Below are positions 26,601-34,367 of a stretch of 64,000 nt of DNA, piece by piece. The DNA is taken from positions 26,841 through 90,840 of the forward strand of contig NZ_JAJAYI010000089.1 of NCBI RefSeq assembly GCF_026786305.1, in the 5' to 3' direction. The DNA comes from Cryobacterium sp. (GTDB lineage: Bacteria > Actinomycetota > Actinomycetes > Actinomycetales > Microbacteriaceae). A program made the translations under genes and the position numbers. The notes below the pieces were generated by a model. The model was not told the DNA's origin, ran no database searches, and worked only from the letters and a program-made list of their open reading frames with translations. Positions within the stretch are counted from its first letter, which is position 1; each line of letters begins with the position of its first letter.

Positions 26601-27337
26601 CGAACGGCGGGGCTGAGCAGCAGTTCGCGGCTCGGCGGCAGGCTGACGGACTCGACCGGTTCGGGCAGCGAGCGCTGGTCGGCGACGCTGAACAGTCGAA
26701 TCTGCTCGACCTCGTCGCCGAAGAACTCCACCCGGTACGGGTGGGAGGAGACCGGTGGAAACACGTCCAGAATGCCGCCGCGCACGGCGAACTCCCCGCG
26801 CCGGGTGACCATGTCGACGCGGGCATAGGCAACATTGACGAGCTGCAGCACGATCGCCGAGAGGTCATGGCCGCGCCCGCCAACGGTGAGCTCGATCGGT
26901 TCGTAGTCGGTGAGGTTGTCAGCGACCGGCTGCAACGCGGCCCGCACCGAGGCGACGACGATGAGCGGATGCCGCGTGGCCGGGTCCGCCTCCTGCCATT
27001 CGCGCATGCGACGCAGGGCGTGCAGGCGTTTGCCGACGATCTCGGCGCTCGGGCTGAGGCGTTCGTGCGGCAGGGTCTCCCAGGCCGGAAAGTCGATGAT
27101 CTCAGCGCTCGTGGCGAAGCAACCGAGGTTCTCGCGCAGCGCCTCGGACTCCCGGCCGGTCGCGGTGATGACGAAGAGAGCCTCGGCGTCATCCCGACGC
27201 AGGTCGAGGAGCGCGGCGAGAAGCGGCGCTCGCAGGCCCTCGGTCAGCGAGAAATCAGCGTCCCGGCTGGCGTACGCGAGGGCGTTGTCGAACGTGGAGG
27301 CGCGCGCGAGCGCTGCGATTAAGCCCTGAAGGATCAC
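23693..27337 (-). CDS. mfd: Transcription-repair coupling factor
   Basis: Predicted 1214-residue ATP-dependent translocase that removes stalled RNA polymerase and recruits UvrA. Domains in order: UvrB-like N-terminal module (1-about 420), CarD-like RNA-polymerase-interaction domain (about 525-600, HQTHGIGRFLELTQ), helicase core with Walker A GDVGFGKTEVAIRA (about 682), DEEQRFGV (about 786) and SATPIPRSLEMA, RRVGRG-type motif VI (LRGRVGRGRERAY) and the C-terminal TRCF domain. Length is standard. Residues about 386-393 (VFRQAQQPLE) are encoded by a copy of the dispersed GGTTGAGCCTGTCG element, in a variable linker. It follows pth and rplY, as in many actinobacteria. Confidence 0.96.
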   Translation of the reverse strand: MILQGLIAALARASTFDNALAYASRDADFSLTEGLRAPLLAALLDLRRDDAEALFVITATGRESEALRENLGCFATSAEIIDFPAWETLPHERLSPSAEIVGKRLHALRRMREWQEADPATRHPLIVVASVRAALQPVADNLTDYEPIELTVGGRGHDLSAIVLQLVNVAYARVDMVTRRGEFAVRGGILDVFPPVSSHPYRVEFFGDEVEQIRLFSVADQRSLPEPVESVSLPPSRELLLSPAVRQRAREMQHEFPSLAGLLAKIAEGIPVEGMESLAPALVDRLVPVTHYLPSNAAVAVISPERVASRAISLAETNREFLGAAWSAATVGADAPIDLESGDFLTLGRLRDSVKYSAPGASASGHSWWTLSSFQAAPTAAPDVPVFRQAQQPLELNELLTIRIEADAVPTFAGSVDGAVGHVASRLHDGWVVGIVAQGAGLVERAAQVLAERELPVRVVDVWPLEPEPGIAYLLKASVDHGFELPQSKLTLISESEFYGRTVGYSERQIKKLASRRKNVVDPLQLVSGDHVVHQTHGIGRFLELTQREVSGGGRNPVKTTREYLVLEYAPSKRGHAGDRLYVPTDQLDLVTRYVGGEAPTLSKMGGSDWSSAKTKARKAVRDIAVELVKLYSARMASKGYAFGPDTPWQRELEEAFPFVETPDQLTTIDEVKADMERPIPMDRLLSGDVGFGKTEVAIRAAFKAVQDGKQVAMLVPTTLLVSQHMETFKERFAGFPIHLRALSRFQTDKESRETIAGMLDGTVDVVIGTHRLLSPSIIFKDLGLVIIDEEQRFGVEHKDALKKLKTNVDILAMSATPIPRSLEMAVTGIREMSILATPPEDRHPILTFVGPYSQRQVAAAIRRELLREGQIFFVHNRVTSINRIASQLAELVPEARIAIAHGQLPEAQLEQVVGDFWERKFDILVCTTIIETGLDINNANTIIIDRADKFGLSQLHQLRGRVGRGRERAYAYFLYDENKPLSETAHDRLATIAANNELGAGMQVALKDLEIRGAGNLLGGEQAGHIAGVGFDLYLRMIGEAVSTFRGDVAEGQTELRLELPVDAHIPHDFVDSERLRLEAYQKLSSASSPTATVDQIDLVLDELTDRYGEPPVPVQNLVAVSRLRWQAQQAGLGEVVAMGSNLRVAPADLADSIQVRLQRMYPGSRYVSSTGALSVPMPRPNGEPLDDNALIEWTKTLLTAIFPRPVPVPAAS
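26157..26181. repeat. REP-like element copy inside mfd
   Basis: GGTTGTTGAGCCTGTCGAAA on the plus strand, the same core (GAGCCTGTCGA) as the copies at 23.6, 39.7 and 49.5 kb. It lies in frame within mfd and is translated from the other strand as part of VFRQAQQPLE. Confidence 0.65.
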
Positions 27338-27379
27338 TGAACGAGTCTACGCACTGGCACCGACAGCGCCGAACTGGCC

Positions 27380-27964
27380 TCAGGACGGCGAATGGAACTT
27401 CTGCTGCGCCGCCACGACACCGTCGGAGGCGATCAGTTCAATCGCGTCGGCGGCATCCGCTATCAGATTGGGCAGAATGCTACGCTCGGTTGCGACGAAG
27501 TCGTGCAGCACGAAGTCGGCCGCATTCTGGCGGCCGGGCGGGCGGCCGATGCCCATGCGAATGCGAATGAATTCGTTGGTTCCGGTGGCGGCGATGATGT
27601 CGCGCAGGCCGTTATGGCCGCCGTGACCGCCGCCGACCTTGATTTTGAGGGTGTCGAAGGGAAGGTCGAGGTCGTCGTGCACGACGATGAGCTGCGAGAC
27701 GGGCAGCGAGTAGAACCTCAGCAGCGCGGCGACCGGGCTGCCGGAGACGTTCATGAAGGTGGTGGGCTTGGCCAGCACCAGGTGTGGTCCGCCGGGCGTG
27801 AAGCGCCCCTCGGCGACGAGGGCGGCCGTCTTGTGACGCTTGAAGTTTGACGTGAGACGGCCGGCGAGCTGTGCCGCCACCATTTGTCCGACGTTGTGCC
27901 GATTGCCGGCGTAGTCGGGCCCGGGGTTACCGAGCCCGACTACGAGCCACAGGTTCGTATCCAG
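27380..27964 (-). CDS. pth: Peptidyl-tRNA hydrolase, apparent CTG start
   Basis: Predicted 194-residue enzyme that releases peptides from peptidyl-tRNA. The full family N-terminus is encoded only if translation begins at CTG 27962-27964: DTNLWLVVGLGNPGPDYAGN followed by RHNVGQMVAAQL, with the catalytic His in NRHNVG. GGAGG precedes this CTG by six bases. Later blocks are LAKPTTFMNVSG, VVHDDLDLPF with the catalytic Asp, and GGGHGGHNGLRDI. Starting at the first ATG or GTG (27886/27883) would delete the catalytic His and the GLGNPG block, so the non-canonical start, or a base error in a TTG/ATG, is preferred. Lies between rplY and mfd. Confidence 0.9.
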   Translation of the reverse strand: MDTNLWLVVGLGNPGPDYAGNRHNVGQMVAAQLAGRLTSNFKRHKTAALVAEGRFTPGGPHLVLAKPTTFMNVSGSPVAALLRFYSLPVSQLIVVHDDLDLPFDTLKIKVGGGHGGHNGLRDIIAATGTNEFIRIRMGIGRPPGRQNAADFVLHDFVATERSILPNLIADAADAIELIASDGVVAAQQKFHSPS

Positions 27965-28020
27965 GGGAATCCTCCGTTTGCGAGGGTGATAGCCCAGACG
28001 GAACCAGTTGAGAATGAGTG

Positions 28021-28638
28021 CTACGCGTCGGGCGTGGCGGCGGGGGTGCCGGCCGTGATGACCTCGGTCTCGGTCTCGGCCTCTTCTTCGTCTTCGCCAC
28101 GCGGCGTGTGGATGTACACGACGAGGGCGTCTTCGTCGGAGATGAGCACGGCGCCGGTGGGCAGCGGAACGTCCTTGGCGTGAATCTGAGCGCCGTCTTC
28201 GAGGCCTTCGATCGACACGGTGACGTTCTCGGGAATGTCGGTCGCTTCCACCTCGAGCAGCAGGGTCTTGGTGTCGAAGTCGGCGACCGTGCCGGCGAAG
28301 GACTCGCCCGACATGTGCACCTGAACTTCAACCTGCACCTTTTCGCCCTTGCGCACGACGACCAGGTCGATGTGCTCGATGACGGCCTTCACCGGGTCCT
28401 TCTGCACATCCTTGACCAGCACGAGCTGCTTGGCGCCGGCGATGTCAAGCTCGAGGAGCATGTTGGCGCGACGCAGCAGCAGGGCGATGCGGTGGGCGGG
28501 CAGCGACACGTGCACCGGCTCGGTGCCGTGGCCGTAGATGACGGCCGGGATCTTGCCGAGAACGCGCAGCTTACGGGCCGCGCCCTTGCCGAAGCTTTCG
28601 CGCAGTTCAGCGGCGACGGCGGTAACTTCTCTAGCCAT
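28021..28638 (-). CDS. rplY: 50S ribosomal protein L25, CTC form
   Basis: Predicted 205-residue 5S-rRNA-binding ribosomal protein of the long general-stress (CTC/TL5) type. The N-terminal L25 domain has GKGAARKLRVLGKIPAVIYG and ends about residue 95. The C-terminal TL5 beta domain follows (SFAGTVADFDTKTLLLEVEA), with a Glu/Asp/Ala-rich tail. ATG at 28638 follows AAGGAG; an upstream in-frame start at 28716 would extend into the leader. A UUCG-capped hairpin lies about 42 bases before the start. Next gene is pth. Confidence 0.93.
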   Translation of the reverse strand: MAREVTAVAAELRESFGKGAARKLRVLGKIPAVIYGHGTEPVHVSLPAHRIALLLRRANMLLELDIAGAKQLVLVKDVQKDPVKAVIEHIDLVVVRKGEKVQVEVQVHMSGESFAGTVADFDTKTLLLEVEATDIPENVTVSIEGLEDGAQIHAKDVPLPTGAVLISDEDALVVYIHTPRGEDEEEAETETEVITAGTPAATPDA

Positions 28639-28680
28639 GGTATTTCTCCTTGCGGGGCGTGAGGCCCAGGTCGTGGTTCG

Positions 28681-28694
28681 CGGGCCGAAGCCCG
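28681..28694 (-). promoter_or_regulatory. UUCG-capped hairpin in the rplY leader
   Basis: On the minus-strand transcript this reads CGGGC-UUCG-GCCCG, a five-pair stem with the extra-stable UUCG tetraloop, about 42 bases before the rplY start. It could be a site for autogenous control by L25 or simply a stabilising 5' hairpin. No further structure is evident. Confidence 0.4.
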
Positions 28695-28885
28695 AGAAAG
28701 CGGGGTACTGATTCAACTCGAACGCATGTCAGCGTGAGGAAAAGCCCAAGGTCTCGTCCGCCGCGTCGATAACGGATGCCGCCGGTCCACTGATCTGGCC
28801 CAGCACCATCCCTCGCCGAAGTTCGATTCCCAAGCTTACACAGTTCGAGCCGCGTCTGCAGCCCGGGCGTGTCGCATCGGTACGA

Positions 28886-30115
28886 CTACCAGTCGTGCAC
28901 GGTACCGTCGGCCAGCCGGTTGACGGGCAGATAAGCCGTTTGGTACGGGAACTTGCCAGCCTCGTCGACGTTGAGCTCAACGCCCAGACCGGGCTTGTTT
29001 CCGGGGTGCAGGTAGCCGTTGGAGAAGCTGAAGGACTGCTCGAAGACACTGTTGGTGGCGTCACCGTGCTGCATGTACTCCTGGATTCCAAAGTTGTGAA
29101 TGGCCAGGTCGAGGTGCAGCGCCGCAGCCATACCCACCGGGGAGATGTCGGTCGGACCGTGAATACCGGACTTGATCTGGTACTGGGCGGCGTAGTCGAG
29201 GATCTTCTTCATCGGTGAGATACCGCCGGTGTGGGTGACCGCCGACCGAACGTAGTCGATGAGCTGGTCCTTGATCAGGGTCTGGTAGTCCCAGACCGTG
29301 TTGAAGACCTCGCCAATCGCAAGCGGGGTAACGGTGTGCGAACGCACCAGGCGCAGAGCATCCTGGTTTTCGGCCGGGGTGCAGTCTTCGAGCCAGAACA
29401 GGTCGTAGGGTTCGAGGGACTTGCCGAGTTTCGCGGCCTGGATCGGCGTCATCCGGTGATGTCCGTCGTGCAGCAGGGGCAGTTCGGCACCGAACTCGGC
29501 GCGCACGCCCTCAAACACGGTCGGCAGGTGCCGCAGATAGGCGTGCGTGTCCCAGTCTTCTTCGGCGGGTCGGGCAGCGCGCTGGGCCGGTTCGTAGTCG
29601 TAGCGTTTGCCGCTGGTCTGGGTCTGCGCGGCGACGCCGTAAATGGCCTTGAGTCCGGGAATGGCGGTCTGCACCCGGATCGCGCGGTAGCCGAGCGCCT
29701 GGTGCTTGCGGATGGAGTCGAACAGTTCGGGCAGGTCCCGCCCGGAGGCGTGGCCGTAGGCCAGGATCTTGTCCCGGCTGGCTCCGCCCAGCAGCTGGTA
29801 CAGCGGCATTCCCGCAGCCTGCGCCTTGAGGTCCCAGAGCGCGACGTCAACGGCGGCAATCGCTGCCATGGTGACCGGGCCCCGACGCCAGTAAGCGCTG
29901 CGGTAGAGAAACTGCCAGGTGTCTTCGATGCGGTGCGCGTCGGCGCCGAGCAACAGCGGCACGACGTGCTCCTGCAGGTAGGCCACAACGGCCAGTTCGC
30001 GGCCGTTCAGGGTGGCGTCGCCGAGCCCAACGAGCCCGTCGTCGGTGGTGAGCCGCAGCGTCACGAAATTGCGATCCGGGCTGGTGACGATGACTTCTGC
30101 TCTGTCGATCTTCAT
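28886..30115 (-). CDS. Mannonate dehydratase, ManD/RspA family (enolase superfamily)
   Basis: Predicted 409-residue sugar-acid dehydratase that would convert D-mannonate (or D-gluconate in low-efficiency members) to 2-keto-3-deoxygluconate. Metal ligands are visible as Asp in LLHDGHHRMTP, Glu in LFWLEDCTP and Glu in LAIGEVFNT; the catalytic His lies in SGIHGPTDIS. Length and the tail DGTVHDW match ManD. Start ATG 30115 follows AAGGAG. Last gene of the sugar-acid operon, 54 bases after the KDG kinase. Activity on mannonate versus other hexonates cannot be decided from sequence; several ManD-family proteins are weakly active. Confidence 0.85.
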   Translation of the reverse strand: MKIDRAEVIVTSPDRNFVTLRLTTDDGLVGLGDATLNGRELAVVAYLQEHVVPLLLGADAHRIEDTWQFLYRSAYWRRGPVTMAAIAAVDVALWDLKAQAAGMPLYQLLGGASRDKILAYGHASGRDLPELFDSIRKHQALGYRAIRVQTAIPGLKAIYGVAAQTQTSGKRYDYEPAQRAARPAEEDWDTHAYLRHLPTVFEGVRAEFGAELPLLHDGHHRMTPIQAAKLGKSLEPYDLFWLEDCTPAENQDALRLVRSHTVTPLAIGEVFNTVWDYQTLIKDQLIDYVRSAVTHTGGISPMKKILDYAAQYQIKSGIHGPTDISPVGMAAALHLDLAIHNFGIQEYMQHGDATNSVFEQSFSFSNGYLHPGNKPGLGVELNVDEAGKFPYQTAYLPVNRLADGTVHDW

Positions 30116-30169
30116 GGGGTTCTCCTTGGTCGTACACGCGATGGGAATGCGCGGAAAGCGGATGCCGAG

Positions 30170-31129
30170 TCAGCGCAGGGTGGCTCCGGCCGGTGCGGCG
30201 AGCAGGGCCAGTTCGGCGCGGGTCGGTGCGCCCTCCCAGTCACCGACGGCGGCGACCGCGAAGGCACCGGTAACGGTGCCGCGAGCGAGCGCCGCGGCCA
30301 CAGGGAGCCCGTCGAGCACTCCGGACAGGTAACCGGCGGTGAAGGCATCACCGGCGCCAATGGTGTCGCGCACGGTGACCGGAACTGCCGGCGCGTGCAC
30401 AACCTGCCCGTCGGTGAAGGCGCTGGCGCCGTCGGCGCCGCGTTTGATGATGAGCGCCTTGACACCACATGCTGCAAGCTCGGCCGCTGCCCAGCCCTCC
30501 GCTTCGGGAGAACCCGCGCTGGTTGCAATGAGTGCGAGCTCGTCGTCGGAGGCGATGACGATGTCCGCGCTGCGAGCCAGGGCCGACAGGCTCGTCCTGG
30601 CCCTGTCCGTGCTCCAGAGTGTGGCTCGATAGTTCACGTCGACGCACACGAGGGCGCCGGCCGCGCGGGCGAGCCGCACGGCCTCGGTCACGGCCTCCGC
30701 GGCTGAGCTCGAGAGCGCCGGGGTGATACCGGTGACGTGCAGAAGCCGCGGGGCCGCGGCCAGGCAGGCGACGGCATCCGCTGGGCCGAGCGCCGAACCG
30801 GCCGAATCGCTGCGGTAATAGTTCACCCGCGACAGGGCGTTGATGCGGCGTTCGGCCAGCATGAGGCCGGTGGCCCGGTCGGCGTCCACGGTGACCGTAT
30901 CGACGAGGACCGCTTCGGCGCGCAAAGTGCGCAGCACATACTGCCCGACCTCGTCGTGACCAACGCGGCCACCCCAGCGCACGGTGTGGCCAAGCCGGGC
31001 CAGCCCGATCGCGACATTTGACTCGGCGCCGGCCATGGTCATCCGCAGGGTGCCGCCGAGGCGCAGCGGAGTGCCCGTGCGCAGGCTGACCATCGTTTCG
31101 CCGAGGGTGACGACGTCGGGGCCGGTCAT
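30170..31129 (-). CDS. PfkB-family sugar kinase, probable 2-keto-3-deoxygluconate kinase
   Basis: Predicted 319-residue cytosolic ribokinase-like enzyme. N-terminal VTLGETMVSLRTGTPL and GGRVGHDEVGQYVLRTLRAE match KDG kinases, and the C-terminal PfkB signature DTIGAGDAFTAGYLSGVL carries the catalytic Asp. It would phosphorylate 2-keto-3-deoxygluconate or -galactonate to the 6-phospho sugar acid, the substrate of the aldolase encoded just upstream, which it overlaps by ATGA. The pairing of dehydratases, this kinase and the aldolase supports the assignment. Confidence 0.85.
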   Translation of the reverse strand: MTGPDVVTLGETMVSLRTGTPLRLGGTLRMTMAGAESNVAIGLARLGHTVRWGGRVGHDEVGQYVLRTLRAEAVLVDTVTVDADRATGLMLAERRINALSRVNYYRSDSAGSALGPADAVACLAAAPRLLHVTGITPALSSSAAEAVTEAVRLARAAGALVCVDVNYRATLWSTDRARTSLSALARSADIVIASDDELALIATSAGSPEAEGWAAAELAACGVKALIIKRGADGASAFTDGQVVHAPAVPVTVRDTIGAGDAFTAGYLSGVLDGLPVAAALARGTVTGAFAVAAVGDWEGAPTRAELALLAAPAGATLR

Positions 31130-31821
31130 GCTCGCGCAGCCGTCATCTCGTCGACATCGTCCTGATTGAACTTGTCGCGCACGGCCAGAAAGCTGACCGC
31201 ACGAGCCCTGAGTGCGTCGAGGTCACCGCCGCGGGCCGCATCACCGAGCAGGGGGCTGCCGATGCCCACGGCGAGAGCCCCGGCCGCGAAGTATTCCGCA
31301 GCACGCACGGCATCGACGCCGCCGACGGGTACGAATGGCACGTCGGGCAGCGGGTCGCGCAGCGCCTTGAGATAGGCCGGCCCGCCGAACGATCCGGGAA
31401 ACAGCTTGACCACGGTGGCGCCCGCGCGGCGGGCCGCAACGACCTCGGTTGGGGTGAGCGCGCCAGCGCACACCGGCAGGCCCAGCCGGGCCGATTCGGC
31501 GATGGCGTCGGTTATGGCCGGGGTCACCATGAACGTTGCGCCGGCCGCGGCGCTGCGGTGGACGTCGTCGGTGGTCAGCACGGTTCCCGCGCCGACCAGA
31601 CAGTCGCTCGGGGCGAGTCGGGCGAGCTCGGCGATGATACCGAGCGCGTCGGTCGTGACGAGGGACACTTCAAGAAAGCGGATACCACTGGCAAAGAGCG
31701 CGAGGGACGCGGCAATCGCGGCGTCCGGGTCGGTCGCGCGAATAATGGCGAGCAGACGTTCACGCTGCATCCCGGCGAGAAAATCGCCCGGAGTGCCCGG
31801 TACCGTCACGGCCGTCACCAC
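31126..31821 (-). CDS. KDPG/KDPGal aldolase
   Basis: Predicted 231-residue class I aldolase splitting 2-keto-3-deoxy-6-phospho-gluconate or -galactonate into pyruvate and glyceraldehyde 3-phosphate. The catalytic Glu (GIRFLEVSL), GAGTVL, the phosphate-binding region and the Schiff-base Lys in ATVVKLFPGSFGGP are present, as is the late VPVGGVDA. Adjacent GTG codons at 31821 and 31818 are both possible starts. It overlaps the dgoD-like gene upstream and the kinase downstream, so it is an internal operon gene. Gluconate- and galactonate-type stereochemistry cannot be separated here. Confidence 0.88.
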   Translation of the reverse strand: MVTAVTVPGTPGDFLAGMQRERLLAIIRATDPDAAIAASLALFASGIRFLEVSLVTTDALGIIAELARLAPSDCLVGAGTVLTTDDVHRSAAAGATFMVTPAITDAIAESARLGLPVCAGALTPTEVVAARRAGATVVKLFPGSFGGPAYLKALRDPLPDVPFVPVGGVDAVRAAEYFAAGALAVGIGSPLLGDAARGGDLDALRARAVSFLAVRDKFNQDDVDEMTAARA

Positions 31822-32963
31822 TCGGCCAATGCGCCGTCGGCGTGCCGCCAGATCGGCGACCGCCAGGTGTGCCCGCGCGAGTCGGCGGCCCGCACAGCGA
31901 CCTCGTCGATGTCAATGCCGAGGCCGGGGCCGGTCACCAGTTCGATGTGTCCGTTGACGAATTTCAACGGTTCTTTGTCGAGCACGTAGTCGAGTACTTC
32001 GGCGCCCTGGTTGTAGTGAATGCCGATGCTCTGCTCCTGAATGAGGTAGTTGGGTGTTGCGAAGCCCACCTGCAGGCACGCCGCCAGCGCGATCGGGCCG
32101 AGCGGGCAGTGTGGGGCCAGCTGCACGTCGAACACCTCGGCCATCGCCGCGATGCGGCGCACTTCGGAGATGCCGCCGGCGTGCGAGAGGTCGGGCTGCG
32201 CCACGGCGATGCCGGCCTGAAACACGGGCAGAAAATCCTGCCGGGTATAGAGGCGCTCTCCCGTTGCGATCGGCAGGGAGGTGGTCTGGGCGAGCTGACC
32301 GATTAGGTGGGAGTTTTCCGGAACGACCGGTTCCTCAATGAAGAACGGGCGCAACGGCTCCAGCAACGGGGCGATCCGGCGGGCGTTGGCGAGGGTGAAC
32401 CGGCCGTGAAAGTCCACGGCCACGTCGCGGTCGGGGCCGAGAACGGCGCGCGCGGCGGCGACCCGTTCGAGTACGCCGTCGATTTCGGCGACCGTACCGA
32501 CCCGGCTCATGATGCCGGACGCGTTCATTTTGACGGCGGTCAGCCCCACGGCGAGCTGGGCCTCGATCGCGTCGGTGATGCCGCTCGGATCGTCGCCGCC
32601 GACCCAGCCGTACACGCGGATTCGATCCCGCACCGCACCGCCGAGCAGCTGGTATACGGGCACCCCGAGGGATTTACCCAAGATGTCCCACAACGCCTGG
32701 TCGATTCCGGAGACGGCGCTGCCGAATACCGGTCCGCCGCGGTAGAAGCCACTCTTGGTCAGTACCTGCCAATGATCTTCAATACGGTCAGGGTCGGCCC
32801 CGACGAGATATTCCGCGAACTGTTCAATAACCGTGCGTACGGCATCCGAATGCCCTTCAAGGCTGGCTTCCCCCCAGCCGACGACGCCGTCGTCGGTCTC
32901 GAGCCGCACAAACAACCAACGGGGTGCGACGAGAAAAGTTTCAACTCGTGTGATGTGTGACAC
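31815..32963 (-). CDS. dgoD: D-galactonate dehydratase (enolase superfamily)
   Basis: Predicted 382-residue dehydratase producing 2-keto-3-deoxygalactonate. It begins ITRVETFLVAPRWLFVRLET and includes RVYGWVGGDDP, the metal-binding Asp in VAVDFHGRFT, Glu in FFIEEPV and Glu in PIATGERLYTR, and the DgoD-typical LAPHCPLGPIALAACLQVGF and QEQSIGIHYN. GTG 32963 fits the family N-terminus, overlapping the gluconokinase gene by 23 bases; a start at 33041 would add 26 residues with no family match. Downstream, kinase and aldolase complete a De Ley–Doudoroff-type route. Confidence 0.88.
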   Translation of the reverse strand: MSHITRVETFLVAPRWLFVRLETDDGVVGWGEASLEGHSDAVRTVIEQFAEYLVGADPDRIEDHWQVLTKSGFYRGGPVFGSAVSGIDQALWDILGKSLGVPVYQLLGGAVRDRIRVYGWVGGDDPSGITDAIEAQLAVGLTAVKMNASGIMSRVGTVAEIDGVLERVAAARAVLGPDRDVAVDFHGRFTLANARRIAPLLEPLRPFFIEEPVVPENSHLIGQLAQTTSLPIATGERLYTRQDFLPVFQAGIAVAQPDLSHAGGISEVRRIAAMAEVFDVQLAPHCPLGPIALAACLQVGFATPNYLIQEQSIGIHYNQGAEVLDYVLDKEPLKFVNGHIELVTGPGLGIDIDEVAVRAADSRGHTWRSPIWRHADGALAEW

Positions 32964-33483
32964 GGCCAACCTGACGACCTTCTGTTTCGGCGGCGAGAGC
33001 CGCGACGATCCGTTCGACGATGGTGCCGGGCGGTTCGACAATATTCACGGTCACGCCGCGTTCATCGTCTGTGCGCACCTCGAGCGTGTCGAACTGCGAT
33101 TGGAGGAGCGCGGGAGGCATGAATTCATGGGTACGGGCACGAAGCCGGGCCGCGATCAGGTCGATCAGCCCTTCCGGGTCGACGACGAACAGGTCGCCGG
33201 CGTGACCGCGCAGGAGGTCGCGGTAGCTGCGTTTGAGCGCCGAGCAGGCTATCACGATGCCGCCGGGACGGCCTTCGGCCAGTTGACGCCCGATCTCGTG
33301 CAGCCACGGAAGTCGGTGCTCATCTTGCAGCGCCTGCCCAGCGGCCATGACCGCTTTGTTGGCGGCGGGGTGCAGTGCGTCGCCATCGAGGAACCGGGCG
33401 CCAACCCGCGCGGCCAGTAGTTCACCGATGGTCGATTTACCGGACCCCTGCACACCCATGACGACGATCGGTGGGAGGCTCAC
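32941..33483 (-). CDS. gntK: Gluconokinase
   Basis: Predicted 180-residue thermoresistant-type gluconate kinase giving 6-phosphogluconate. The P-loop VVMGVQGSGKSTIGELLA is at the N-terminus, followed by FLDGDALHP, LPWLHEIG and ACSALKRSYRDLLRG, all family hallmarks. GTG 33483 places the P-loop at residue 9 and follows the permease stop by two bases; a longer frame to 33942 is an out-of-frame reading of the permease gene and is rejected. 6-Phosphogluconate dehydrogenase lies 4.2 kb away across the regulator, giving an oxidative route for gluconate. Confidence 0.9.
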   Translation of the reverse strand: MSLPPIVVMGVQGSGKSTIGELLAARVGARFLDGDALHPAANKAVMAAGQALQDEHRLPWLHEIGRQLAEGRPGGIVIACSALKRSYRDLLRGHAGDLFVVDPEGLIDLIAARLRARTHEFMPPALLQSQFDTLEVRTDDERGVTVNIVEPPGTIVERIVAALAAETEGRQVGRVTHHTS

Positions 33484-33485
33484 GC

Positions 33486-34367
33486 TCAGCCCTTGGTCGC
33501 ACCGGCGGTGAGGCCGGACACGATGTATTTCTGGGTGAACAGTGCGATCACCATGATGGGAACGGTTACGACGACGGCTGCCGCCATCAGGCTCCCCCAG
33601 TCGATGCTGGCATATGAGACAAAGTTGAAGATCGCCACCGGGAGGGTCTTGGTATTCGCTCCGGAGAGTACCAGCGCGAACATGAAGTTGTTCCACGAAA
33701 AGATGAAGGAGAGGATGCCGGCGGTCGCGAGTCCGGGAACGGACAGCGGCAGCGTGATCCGAAGGAACGCGCCGATATGGGTGAGGCCATCCACCTGCGC
33801 CTGCTCCTCCAATTCGAGGGGGGTCGAGTCGAAGTAACTGATCATGATGTAGACGATGAGCGGCAGGGCCACGAACATGTGCGAGAGAATCAGCACGCCG
33901 AAGCCGCCGACCATGCGCATGTTGGCGAAAATGAAATACCACGGCACGAGCAGGCTGACGCCGGGAATGATGCGTGCCATGAGCACGACCAGCGCGGAGC
34001 GGTGCATGGCGAAACGGCTCATCGCGTAGGCGGCTGGAACTCCGATGAGCAGGGAGAAGAGGGTGGACAGCAGTGCCACCCAGAAACTATTGAAGATGAA
34101 TCCGAAATAGTTGTTGCGGCTGAGCACGTTGTCGTAGTTGTCGAGGGTCGGCGCGAAGAACAAGGTCTTGCTGGCGTCGTAGATGTCGACGTTGGTTTTG
34201 AGCGACGCAATGAACATCCAGACCAGGGGAGCGATAAACAGCAACACCGTGAGGGTCAGGGCGACGACACGAAAGATCTTGTACGCTCGCGGCTTGCGGC
34301 GCCGCGGCGCGATCGCGACCGGGCGCGGTGTCTCCGTGACGGGACGGGCTGGCAGGGTCGTGGTCAT
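33486..34367 (-). CDS. ABC sugar transporter permease, MalG type
   Basis: Predicted 293-residue inner-membrane permease of a CUT1-family carbohydrate importer. Six helices are visible, and the EAA loop (EEQAQVDGLTHIGAFLRITLP), which docks the ATPase, is at about residues 200-220. It overlaps the MalF-type permease by ATGA and precedes gluconokinase. No ATPase gene is in this operon, so a shared MsmK-like ATPase elsewhere is likely (inference). Confidence 0.9.
   Translation of the reverse strand: MTTTLPARPVTETPRPVAIAPRRRKPRAYKIFRVVALTLTVLLFIAPLVWMFIASLKTNVDIYDASKTLFFAPTLDNYDNVLSRNNYFGFIFNSFWVALLSTLFSLLIGVPAAYAMSRFAMHRSALVVLMARIIPGVSLLVPWYFIFANMRMVGGFGVLILSHMFVALPLIVYIMISYFDSTPLELEEQAQVDGLTHIGAFLRITLPLSVPGLATAGILSFIFSWNNFMFALVLSGANTKTLPVAIFNFVSYASIDWGSLMAAAVVVTVPIMVIALFTQKYIVSGLTAGATKG

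Noticed and set aside
33484-33942. Apparent 153-residue N-terminal extension of gluconokinase
   Set aside because: It is the out-of-frame reading of the permease gene, Arg/His-rich and without family similarity.
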